Assembly (NCBI RefSeq): GCF_001039355.2
Contig: NW_019775437.1
Location: 94,141-158,140, forward strand
Direction: 5' to 3'
DNA: 64,000 nucleotides
DNA from: Lingula anatina
Taxonomy: Eukaryota; Brachiopoda; Lingulata; Lingulida; Lingulidae
Shown here piece after piece: positions 1 through 20,400 of this stretch (position 1 is its first letter; each line of letters starts with the position of its first letter). The translations under genes were made by a program, and so were the position numbers. Under the pieces are notes generated by a model. That model was not told the origin of the DNA. It saw only the letters and a program-made list of their open reading frames with translations, and made no database searches.

Positions 1-1568
1 ACGTCTTTTGCCGCAAGCCATAATTTTAGTTTGATTTTTTTAAATAATATTTTAGCCATATAAAGAACCTTTAATTCAGTTACGTCCATGATTACCTAGA
101 CGATCTGGTGACAGGACACAATTGTTTGAGACGAAACACAACAAAACTGTATTCTCGTAGAAAGTAATTTGCAAAACCTTCGTTATCAGGCACTGTAAAA
201 CATATACTTTAGGTTGAGGACAATATTTGCCAGTAAAATCATGTGCGTCTCGTAATACCCCTTTATCGCGTCATTATTAATAGCGTGCAAATATTATCCA
301 AGCGGGTTTTTATTTTTATTTTACTGAATACAAAAACTTCCCATACTACAAAGGCATGTATGGGAAAATGTTTGCATCATCACACAAAAAGCTAGATTTA
401 TCGCTTTCTGTCACAACAGATTTTGGAAAAAGAGGAATTCGCAGAGGAATCCCTCCCCAATTTTGATTTCAGATAGTTATTCAGTAACAGACAAAACTGT
501 GTTAAAGTATATTGTTACAGGCAAGGCAAAGCCCATCCTATGCCTACATACAAAATCTTTGATTCAAACAATATGGCCTCGATCAAGTGTGGCTTATTTT
601 ACAGTTTTGCGATGTTACTTGATGACTTTCGAAAATTTATATATTAACTTATTATTTAATATTAAATTTAAATTGTTCTGTCCACCCAATAAAATGTTTA
701 AAAACTTTTTTCCTAGAACACCCCTCTAGGAAATCCAGAATTCGCCCCTGCTTGGCTTAAACCAGCTAGAAGTACATACTTGGGCGATGGCATCTGACCT
801 TTTTAATATATCAAAGTCACTCCAAAAGTCCTAAAACATTTTTATACTGGGTCTCACATGAATATTTCCAGCTCTGGTCATTTCCATTTTTTACATGAAT
901 GAGATACATGAGCAATCCCAATAGCGACTGGATGGCGATTCCGACTCTTTTAAAGAGATTTGATAAATAATGCTCTTTAATCCAGAAAAGAAATACATAT
1001 AAATACATTAGCGGTGTGTTATAACTCTTAAGGAGTGTATTTCACATTCTCTTAGTGAACTAATACCTTTACAGAAACCAGTAACTGATGCTCTGATCAG
1101 TTTGACCATGCAAAGAACTTGAACTAGCAGAACTTGGGATATAAAGCTGATGAACAGAGAGATTAACATTTCCTATACAAGTTATTTGATTGTTCCGTCT
1201 TTTTAAACATTTATTAGAAATGAGAAATAATGTCACAATTCTGGATCTTTGTGTTAAACAAGCCATGTACACTTTTTGAGCTTATCAAATATCGTTTTGT
1301 CATACCACGACAAAGCCAGTCTTATTGTATTTCCACATCACTCTCTCCTTCTGTTGCTTTTGCCTTGTATCCTAACATACATTATTAATGAGGCAGTGAC
1401 AGATAAAAAGTAGTCCCAAATCACTATTCAACTGTGTCAAATCTTCCACACATCTCAAAGCTACACCAAATCCCAAAACTTTGACAACTCCCTCATTATG
1501 CTGTTTTAATCTCTTCTATAAAGTCACTGCAGCATTAACTGGAGGTTAAAAGTACATTCCAAGTATGT
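1..1568. other. Region left of DLD, including its likely 3' UTR
   Basis: I see no convincing exon of another gene on either strand; the open frames here are short and lack family signatures. The part next to the DLD stop codon is expected to be its 3' UTR. A minus-strand AATAAA lies at complement(1210..1215), about 355 bp after the stop, and is a candidate polyadenylation signal. Nothing else is supported. Confidence 0.5.
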
Positions 1569-9139
<7,571 letters not shown>

Positions 9140-9429
9140 CTTCACCTTCAGCAGCGAAGATGGCGTAAGCTTTAGATCAGGTGGCGACGCCTATCGATAA
9201 AAAAGCATCAGTAAGAGCCGGGCTCGATGCTTGGAATTTTTTAATCTTTTGAAAATAATCAAACTATATGTCAATGTCTAGTGTAATATGTAAGCTGAGA
9301 CAAGACATAAATAGCTTGATGACGAACAAAATATTATAAAACCTCCCTTGTGTTCTTCAGTTTCATTTCCGGAAATTCAGTTTGCAGGTCAAGGTCATTT
9401 ATTTTTAGCCATTCACAAACTTCTGCAAG
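9140..9429. promoter_or_regulatory. Shared divergent promoter region, DLD / EEA1
   Basis: The 290 bp between the DLD start codon (minus) and the EEA1 start codon (plus) must hold both 5' UTRs and both core promoters. It contains AAGATGGCG at 9157-9165, which resembles the YY1 site often found near starts of animal housekeeping genes. I see no clear TATA box. Bidirectional promoter use is inferred from geometry. Confidence 0.6.
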
Positions 9430-11464
9430 ATGTTGAAAAGGCTACGAAACATCACCAAAAGAGATGCAGATAAGGTAATATTTTGAGTAAAAGAAGATCC
9501 GTATATATTTCCAGCCTGTCTTATTGTTTGCAAACATTCAAAGAGAATATATATACCATGGTTTTAGGTTGAAAAATAAAGCTAATGTGACTGCCGTAAG
9601 TCGCCTTTTGCCTACCGGTTGTAAAATTGTGTACTTGTAGTAGTAGGCGTGACGCATAAATACCTAGAGAATAGTTGTTGTATGGGGAACGAAGATAATG
9701 AATGAGTATAATATCTGACTAAAAGTGGACGTCAGTGAGAATTGGTTGTCTTCTTATTTTGTAGATCATTTGGTTATTTGCAATTTTTATTCTTGTAAAA
9801 AATATTAAATGTTATTATTGTTTTTTTTTGTTAATGTGTGAGCGTTGTCAGTTTTTCAGTGTTTGCTTCATAACATTAATACTTGTGAACTTGTGTGGAC
9901 AGTTCAATGTCACTCAATGTCACATGCCTTTTGAATGCATAATTAGTACATTAAGGTAAATGCATAAAGAAACTGATAGAGAAAGTGAGAGCTATTCCAG
10001 TCCTTGAAATCACTTAGTATTATCCCACCAACTATATGGAAAATATCCATTTTTGCCACCTTGCTTTGATTCAGTAAGCAAGTACACTCTGTGCCAAAAC
10101 TTTTAAGCCCACTTGTCCTTCCAGCCACAAGTGTCTGAAAATAACTTTTCACGTACAGTATGTTGTTAATAACAAAATGGAGTTACAAAATTTTACAGAC
10201 TTCAATTTTACTGACAATTGGCATGCTGTCACTGCAAAGGTTCAGACTAAAATAAATAGAAATTCTACTGTATATATTCATAGTAAGAACTGATAGAATT
10301 AGTTAGAATTAATGAAGGAAATTTTGACAATAATTACAGGAAGATGAGCCCCCACCCTCTCCACAGCGTCCCCAGCAGGGGTCAGCACCACAGTCACCAC
10401 ATCGTGAGACTGGGGATCACAATAAAGAGGTAAAACATAAATGAATCGATATATGAATGAAACAGTAGTTTATTGATATTACCACAGTATTTTGTAGGTT
10501 ATAATAATCACTTGTTGATTTGTATATTTATTGCCAGAAATTTAGGTTGATATTACTCGTATAATCAACATTTATCCCATTTTCTATTAGAACACTTGAT
10601 CCTTAAAATGTAAGGTTTACTTCCAGTATTTTAAAAAATGAACAATAAGTAAAAAATAAGTTAATAAAATAAGCAGATCATTCATGCTGTATGTAATTGA
10701 TTGAAAACTAAGGTCAAAGTAAGGCAAGTTTTTTTAAACATAGTTGTAGTGCTTTTTTATTGAACATTTATAATTCAAAGGAGGAAGTTACATGAAAAAT
10801 AAAAGGTGAAAGGAGAAGCATGTCTAAGTATATCTTGTACATTTGGATGAATTAGCTTTAGATACTGCCCTTAGTCAGTCAAAGTAAAAGCATTGATTCT
10901 GGTATATTTTCCCCATATCAGGGTTTCTTGTGTCCTATGTGTATGAATGAGATGTCATCTGCCGAGGCTCTACAGAGCCATTTTGACCTTGTCCATAACC
11001 AAGAGCAAGCCAAGGTTTGTCATTGTGGTGACCCTTTTTCTACTGGAGTGGGTTGGACTAGTACTAGGACTGTTGTTTGCCATTGATACAACGTATAACC
11101 CATATAAGCTAATCACCACTTTAATACCAGGCCCGTAGCCAGCAATTTCAAAGGGGGGGTTCTTTTTCCGAAAAAGTGGACCTTTTACCATATAATCCCC
11201 ATGTACCTAGGTCAAATTTTACCCAGAGTGGACCTTTTTCCAGCAAAAAGGGGGGTTCTTTCGAACCCCCGAACCCCCCCTGGCTACGGGCCTGAATACT
11301 AACATGGATGTCTTGGAATCTAATGCGTTGCCCTGACAGTTTTACTCTTTTCCAGTTTTTTAGCATGGAGATATTACATGTATACTGGTACAAACTGCCT
11401 GATGTGGTTTATAGATTGCTTCATTCATGCTTTAGTGTATAGGCTGATATTTCAATTTTTGGAT

Positions 11465-11515
<51 letters not shown>

Positions 11516-14500
11516 TTAAAATATCAAATTATTGATAATTTTTCATTTATTTATTTTTGTAATGTGACATTTTTGTAAATAAAATATTGTTCTTAGAATA
11601 TCATGTTCACAGAAATGCATTTTGCGTATTATTGCTTGGTGAAGAAGAAAAATAATGTGCTTACTGGTGGAGGGGGCTGTGGTTTAGACCCCATTCCCAG
11701 AGATTAGATCGATCCAAACTAGACTGACCTAACTCCCTGGGCGTTCACGCTAAATAGCTGTTAGCCGAGCGGGCACGAAAGTTAATTACCCCCTTACAGC
11801 TTGTAGTAGGCGGGACGGACATTTAAGCCGGATTATCTGACAGTAATCTAGTGAGACTCCCCACGGGGATAGATCGATCTAAATGTCTGGGAATACGCCC
11901 TTAGATTGGTTATTGCCCAGAAAATGTGGCCATTTTCCTGTGTTTTGTACTCATAGTTCTAGTCCTTCTTGGTTTGATATTTTTCTACACTTATTTCATG
12001 CATGATAGTTTGGAAAGCTCTGTAGTTTGATTTTTGTAGAAATAGGAATATGATTTGTAATCTCCTTTCAGTATATTATAATGTGTTTTTGATGTTTAGA
12101 AATAGACATATATATGTCCGTTTTAGTCCTTACTGGTTATAGTATGAAGAAAGTTAATCTGTTTGTTTGGGGTGCTGTAGAACAATTATATTAATCTACA
12201 CTACTAGTACTTAGATTGGTAACCATTATAACTGGGATTCAGTTTTACAAAAAAAAAAAAATTTTTTTCAGTTTTCTGTTTAAAAGACTGAAATATAGTA
12301 CTAACTTTTACATCAAAAACGTTTGGTCTACTCCTAGCTAGGATAAATATGTAGCACAAATCTTCAAGTTGGTGAATTAAGCGAGTAATTATTTTTTACA
12401 GATTTGTTATTACATGCTGCATGCTGTGAATGTAATTTTTTATATACTTACTGTTGTTGTGCACATACTGCCATTGATGATTGTGGTTATATAATCTGAT
12501 TTAAACCAGTATTCAGAATAGACATCCAATTTTATACTTTTTTTCACACAAAAGAAACAATAGTGTGGTGAATCCAGCAACTATCTGTGAAATTTAAACT
12601 GGAATTCTGTACATAGCACGTGTCATGAACATGTTTACTAGTAATTGACATGATAATACTCCAGTTGATACTTGATGAAAATAACCTTGAGACAATGTGT
12701 TTGGTTTTAGGGTTTCCTGTGCCCTATTTGTATGCAGTCATTCCACACAGCCGAGGCACTGCAGCGGCATTTTGATGATGCACATGATGAGAATAAGGTT
12801 TGTATGGAAGAAGAAGATCTGGGATTTGCTTAAAATTCTCATCTAAATGAAAAAAATGTTCTGCAGTACCAATCTTTATATTTTAATCTTATTGTTTGCT
12901 TTCTCTTAATTGAGATGTTGATACTTCAGATAAGATGATATTGTCTAATAAAAGTCAATATGAGAAGATTTTGTGGATACACTACTTTTTCTCAAGTTTA
13001 TTTAAGTATTTGTCTATTTTATTTTCTATGTCTTAAAAAACTTGATTGATATTTTAAAAACAGAGAGTAAAAGGGCATATTACTCAAATAAACACAACAA
13101 ATGCAATGGCAAAACAGCTGCAAAATTACCAAACTGTTGACATTTATCAGTGAAAACTGTTCTAACTTTTCAATCAGGGTTTTATCTGCCCCATGTGTAA
13201 GACAGGATTCCAGTCAGCTGAGGGCTTACAGTCTCATTATGAGAAGGAGCATGATGGCCTCGCTGAAAACAGGTACATGTAAGTTATAATTGTAATTTAC
13301 AAAAAAAAAAGTATAGCACATGCAAAATGGGTGAAGGTGCTAACAGGTGGTTGTTCTCTATGTACTACTATTGTATATATATTATCCAGCAAAATTTCCA
13401 CTTTCTTGTGCACAGACAAAGAGTAGTGTCTGTACATATTGCCAGTGCCTGCAACTCTGGGGTAGCGCTAGCAAATTCTTTTCACCTAGCCAAATCACCA
13501 CTTTTTTGTCAATTTGTTATCCAAATGATTATAATTTGACTAAAATAAGTCTAATCAAGCCCTTTTTGTTTAGCCAATTTATGTCAGTTTTAGCATTTGG
13601 CTAAATTGATTGTTTGCTGGAGTTGGAGCCATACACATATCTTATACCCAGTTACTGAGAACCAGTGCAGCACATGTGCAGAGGTTTGGTTTAACAAAGA
13701 TAGCACGATTCAAGTCAGATGCACTACATATATTTCTGTCATGTTAAAACTTATCAGTAGTATCAAATGGCTTTGGGATATATGGCTGACAGAGTTTGGA
13801 TATGGTGAAGTGATTTATCTGCTTGTAATATGAGTTGCATGCCAGTATAGTTTAACTCAAGTTGTTAAAATTTTATTTGAATTTCTGTTCTCTGTCTCTC
13901 TCATTCTTACTTAAAAATCAATTAAGAAGCAAAGTGGTGTTCTGACAATTAGAACAGATAAGGTCAACATAGAAAAGCATTGCAATAACTGGAACAGACT
14001 TGTGATACAAGTACTGTGATAACATTACTATAATGGAAAATGTCAACATGAGCAAGTGTAGTCATAACTTGAGACAGAAAAGGTCAGCATGGACAAGAAT
14101 TGTGAGAACTTGACAATGATGAAGTCAACATGGACAAGTATTATGATAACTTGACGATGATAAGGTCAACATTGTAAGCAGATATTGGACAAGTATTATG
14201 ATAATTTGACAATGATAAAGTCAATGTAGACAAGTATTGTTATAGCTTGAGAATGAAAAGGTCAGCATGGACAAGTACTGTTATAGCTTGCATTATATTT
14301 AAATGTCTCATTTTTTTTTTTCAGAGCTGGGGATGTGTTGGCTCTAAGGCAAGAGCTAGATGACTTGAGAAAGTCTTTGAAGGTAAAAACATGTACTCAA
14401 ACAAACATTACTGTTTATTCTTTAATAATAGGAGGTTAATCGGATTAATCAACCACCAGAAAATGACAGAGCCACACATTGGATCATAGTTATAAAAATG

Positions 14501-14933
14501 AACTGGTATTGAGATGTTAAAGTAAAAAAAAGTGTCTCTGTCAGTGTTGCACTAAAGGTACACCAAAAGAAATGTTTATTCATGATATGGTATAAATCTT
14601 TCTAGGAAGAAAGATGGTATGCAGTTGAACTGAAGAAAGAAAACGAGAGGCTACAGAGTGGAAGATCACCAACTAAAGGATCCATGGTAATAATAATAAC
14701 AATGACATTTATTGGTCTGTTTCAAAAATCTGAACATGCTTTGCAAAAAAAAAAAAAAATATATAAAAAAAATTTAAGACATACTGAGACTAAAAAAAGG
14801 AAGGAGTTGATAATTGAACATGAAGAATATCAGAAGTAATAATGAATTGATAAGGTTTTTTGAACATGCCCCCCCTAAAAAAAAGTTATAATTATTATCA
14901 TGATTATTTATTTTTGCATTTGAAACAGAATGT

Positions 14934-14964
<31 letters not shown>

Positions 14965-17368
14965 TTAACAAAATAAATTTATTATTTTTACTATATTTTT
15001 AACTGTTACATTAGGACAGCGTTGAAATGGATATGATGAAGCAACAGCTGAAGGCTTCAGAAGAGAGCAGAACACTGTGTATGTATTTGTTATATTTGTT
15101 ATGTGGAATGACCATTTTACTGCCATGAGTTCTGTGTTGTTACTAGTGTAGTAAATGTGTATAGTTTGTAACAGGTATGAGATTTTTCTGACTACTGGCG
15201 GTTTCTGACTTTTTGGGAGCCAAAAATATCATTGGCCTAGGCAACCCCCTGGATCCCATGCCATATTTTCTGATTTTTTCAGTAAATGGTAGCCTCATCC
15301 TTGTTGTGATTCCAGTGACACATTAGGTGTCATTTGTCCTGGTGTGATAGATTGTAGCAAATCTTAGAAAACTGGATTAGTTTCTGTTGATTATTATGAG
15401 CATACTTGCGAGGAATGCATTCGCAAAAAAATAATAACCCATGATTTTTTTTAAGCAGGGACCAAAAATGATGATGGAGGTATGCAATTTTTCGTAGTAT
15501 TTTCACCCTGTTGGCTACAATAAAATTGGAATCTGATGAAAATTTACTCCAGAGCATAAATGCTTACATACCAATTGTATCTTGTTAGCAACCCACCAGC
15601 TTGTGTGTATGTGTACAAGTATTTTCGTTGATGTCTATGGCTGTACTATTCCTTATCCATGGTACCTTCCTGGTCTTTTGGGATGGGGAGGGGTTGCAGG
15701 GGAGAAAAAGCAAACAAACAAAAAACAAAACCAAAAAGTTTTTATTGGAATTTTGAAGGTAATTGGGAAGTAGATTTTTGTTGAACGTTTAGAAAAAGGT
15801 AATACCAATGAGGGTTGTGAATTGTGGAAGTGAAAAAGTTATTTTTACCCATTCCTAATGAAAGGCATACCATGTGCAGAAAAAACCTTTAGATTATAGC
15901 AGCAATAACATAATACGAAGAAGATATATATTTTCATGGAAATTTCAGCAATCCCCATACATTGTTAAGGTGTACCCATGTAAATGCCATTAATTTCAAC
16001 ATTGTAAGCAGATATTGTCTCTCACCAACCTTGACTTAAGATTTTTTTCATTTTTCTGTAAACAATTTGACAGCTTGACTATTAATATATTCTATCTGTA
16101 TTTAATGAGTTATCTTTTTGTTAGCAAATAGAAAATTAATAAAAAGTAATGTATTTTTATGGAAATTTCCACTCTTGTTGTGATTCTTTCCTTCCTTTGA
16201 AGTGTCTGTGGAGGTGAACAATATGCAAAAAGAGCTGAATGAAGCTGCACAAAAACTGAAAGATCACAATGAGGAAAAGAAGATGATAGAGCAGAAAGCT
16301 GCAAAGCTGGTAACCAGATCAGTTTCTTTACTTCAACAAAATCTTATCATGGAATCTCAATATGATTTATCAAAAACTTAAAAGGAAATTATTTTCAGCA
16401 ATTTATAGTGTATAATATTTAAAATTATGTTATGATCAATGCTAATTATTACAAGTTGTTAAGAATCCATAATATTACTTTGATATGATTTTATACAAAC
16501 TATGACAAGCGTATGTATTAGGTGAATTGAAGATGAAAAATTGTACTCGGTAAATATGTACTAGACTTTTCCCAATAATTATTTTCCAGGCAGGGGATGT
16601 GGTGTTATACAAGGCCAGGGCAGATGAAGCAGAGGGACAGAAGACTGCTTTAGAAGATCACATTTTAACTCTCAAGGTTCTCCTTTTAGATGAATCGATA
16701 TCAATAAAAATTCTAAGATAATAATTTTTTTCTAGTATTTTAAACACTTTCTTTTTGTATTTTTGAAGTAATAAAATTTTAAGAGATGAAAATGATTTTA
16801 AAAAATGATAAGAGAATTTTATATAAATTCATTGAAGGCAATATAAAGTGAAATTAAGTATTAGGAGTAAGATGTCTGCTAGTTATTCCTGGATTTATTA
16901 ATTTTGTTGCTTTGTGGAACAGAAGAGATGGAAGAATACAGTTCAGTAAAACTTGAAGAGGTTATTATCTTAATATTTTTGCAAAGTGAGCTTGTTTATG
17001 TGTGTGAGTGAATTATATTCAGTATTGTTGATTTATTTCATAATTTCATTTCAGAGTCAACTTAATGACAAGACTGTGTATGCCCAGAGTTTAGAGACTT
17101 CACTTGCTCAAAGGTAATGATAAATTTTAAATATAAATTATCATAATAATATAGTCTTTGTAATTAATTGTTAGCCTAAGGTAGATGTTGCTGTCTCAGA
17201 GATATTTACAAAATGATACAAAATGATACAAAAAATGCATTTGACTGTTCAGGACACAAGAATCCAGTAGGTCATAGAAAACAGAAACATTGGCCAGTAA
17301 CTGGACAAATAAATGAAATTTTTCTAGCCTGCCTTCAACTTTACAGGTATTTAGTGTTACTAAACTGT

Positions 17369-17422
<54 letters not shown>

Positions 17423-20400
17423 TGAAAGATGTGCTGTTGTACCTTCTTCTGGGCAGGACAGAGACCACCCCTCGCTGCTCACAGACTGAATAGACTGTGG
17501 TGACTGCCTCTGTGTATAACCTGTGGAGGGTTCAGTAAAGTCATACTCAGACTCCTGAGGCTTGCTAGTAGGGAGTAAAACAAAACTGAACCTATTTGTG
17601 AATGTGCTTTTTAACAAAGTGCTGTTTAATTCATCTTCTCTATCTGTATATTTGCCAGCTTTGCTGTCTATTAAATTCATCTTTTGTATCAGGCCTGGTG
17701 CTGATGATGTGATGGTGCTGAAGCAAGAGTTGGTGCAGACACACACCATGATGGACCAGCTGGCACAGGAGAAAGAGGCAGAGAAAGAAAAGATGGAGAA
17801 GGACTATGAAGAGTTAAAGACTAGATATCAAGAGTAAGCTTGTTTTGTTTTTTTACTGGCAGCTTGAAGTTTCCACTTTCAATTTATAAATTTAATGAAG
17901 ATACAGTATATCAAGAACAAGCATGATTCATGATAGTAGCAACTACTAGATTTCAATGTTAATGTTTCACCTATTTAAAATAAGTTCTGCTTAGCAAAAT
18001 TTTGACAAAAATATGTGCCTAATTGAGCATTTTTCTGCCTTATGCAGTAGATAGGATATATGTTTATTTAAAACTATGGTGAAAAAAGTATACAATATTT
18101 TTCTTAGATACTAATTTAGTTTAGTTAATTTAAGTCATGGTTGATGGTTTCAGATGATCACAATCAGAAACTACATATTTATAATATTGCTTGACATGTG
18201 GAAAGTAGTATTTTATTGATGAAAAAAATGAAACAGAAATTAACAAATACAAAAAATGAAAGTGGTGGCTAATGAATTGACATTGAATTATTTTTTTGGT
18301 CAGGAGTGAGCAATTGACTAGGGAGCTGAGGGAAGAACTGGCTAGGGCTCCCAAACTGGAGGAGTTACAGAGGTAAAAAAATGTTTTTATTTCCTTCTAA
18401 AAACAGTTATTATTATTTTTATTTATTATTATTGACAAAGACACACTTAAGAATGGATTTTTCAGTTGTGCTTACAACAATTGTTTCATTTGATCATATT
18501 GATTAAAACTATTTGAATATGTTTTCTTTACCAAATGGACAGTTTTAATTAAAATGTCTCTTTTGTTTATGTCCTGTGTTTTCTCCCCTTAGACTCCAGG
18601 CATCTGCTGCAGACTCCAGCTCTGGCTCTCAGAAACTCCTGGAGTCCTTGCAGAAAAAGCAAGAAGAGGCAGCAATGTTACAGGGACAGCTAGAACAAGT
18701 AAATACATCCATAAGTTACTTGGGATTTCATTCAGAAATGGCTGTTATATGATTTATTTTCAGAACCGATGTTTGAGGGAATTAGTTGGTTGAAACTAAG
18801 TTTAACTTAGTTTCATTTAAATATAAAGCATTTTATTATTATTGCAATGCTCTTAACATTTTATGTTCAACTTCAGCCCACTGGGTTGCTGTCTTAATGA
18901 ATAATAATAATAATCATATTATTATTATTAGTGGTAGTAGTAGTAGTAGCCCCGAGTTTCCCCAAGACGTTGAATTAACTGAACTTGATCTTTTTATATT
19001 TGCAGTTGCGTCAGGAAAAACTGCAACTTGACCAAACTCTACAGGAAAAATGTTCAGAAATTGGAAAACTGAACAAAGAATTAGAAACCAGGGGAAACAG
19101 TCTTCACCAGGACATAGCAACTCTCAAGGAGCAGCTGAAGGAAAGGGACCAGACCATCCAACAAAAGGACTCCAATATCAAAAGTTTAAGGGAAGACATA
19201 GGTGCTAAAGAGACATTATGCAATGAATTGCAGGAAGAAATTTTAGAGAAGGAAAAGTCACGAGAAGAAGTCAGAGAGCAGATGAGAGAAAAGCAACTGG
19301 TTTACCAACAGCTTGAGCAAAAGTTTACAGAGATTGAACAAAAAACACACGACATGCAGCAAACTTTGAATGAAAAGGATAGTTACTTGCAAGAGATGCA
19401 GCAGATTATCTCTGATAAGGAAGAGAGCAGTCAGCAGTTTCAGCAGCTCTTGCAGTCCAGTCAAGAAAATTGTGAGCAGCTTCAGAAACAGTTGGGAGAG
19501 TTGGAACAGAGGAATGTACAATTGCTAACATGTGTTGAGGAAAAGGAACAAAGCCTCAAGGAAATTCAGGAAGATGTGATGAAGGTTTGTGTGTACCAAG
19601 TTTTTTTATGATGGATTTTTCGTAGCTTTCAGTTATGTAAAATGTAGTTTAATATGATTACATTTAGAATGTTTCTTTTAAATAATCACAAATGCTAGCA
19701 ATAAATTAGTCAATATGTAAATAAATATATAAAAATGTAAACAATTAATTAATAAAAAAGAGAAAGCTTTTCAAAAATAGACAAAGAATAGAACAGGGGA
19801 TAACTTGCCATGGTGAGTTATTGACCATCTGTTAGAGTAAGATTAAGATGTAATATTTTACTTTATCAGATGCCAAGTGTTTAAATGTAATTTTGCATTT
19901 TTTCTAAGACCTAAAACATATATTTTGTGTCATTTCAGACCAAGGCAGCTATGGCAGAGAAGGAAACTCATCTAGCATCTTTAACTCAACAACTCGGGGA
20001 CACCAAGCAATCCTCACAAGGGCAGCTACATGAGAGAGAACAGCAGTACACTGCTCTGAAACTGGAACTGGACAAGGTAGGCCATACTAGGGAAACACAA
20101 ATTATCAATTAGACCCCATTCCCACGGATTTTAGATCGATCTATCCCCATGGGGAGTCTCACTAGATTACTGTCAGCTTAGCGGGCTTAAATGTCTGTCC
20201 CGCCTACTAAAAGCTGTAAGGGGGTAATTAACTGTCATGCGCGCTCGGCTGACTGCAGTTTAGCGTGAACCCCCAGGGAGTAAGGTCAATCCGGTTGGAT
20301 CTATCTAAATCTCTGGGAATACACTCTTAGACCATTATATAATAGCAAAATTTTAATTTTGCTGTAATTTTTAGTACCGTTCCATTAACCCAGAATGATA

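Larger units (their letters stand above)
10922..13272 (+). other. EEA1: Three tandem C2H2-finger exons of EEA1
   Basis: Exons 10922-11014, 12711-12797 and 13178-13272 each start in phase 0 with GF(L/I)CP and encode one CX2CX12HX4H finger: Cys49/52-His65/70, Cys80/83-His96/101 and Cys109/112-His125/130. In vertebrate EEA1 a single finger of this type binds Rab5-GTP. The three exons look like products of exon duplication. All zinc ligands are intact, so all three are probably folded. Confidence 0.9.

Noticed and set aside
17213-17749. Frames with long poly-Asn, poly-Tyr or poly-Ile runs
   Set aside because: Produced by the (AAT)n microsatellite at 17372-17421.
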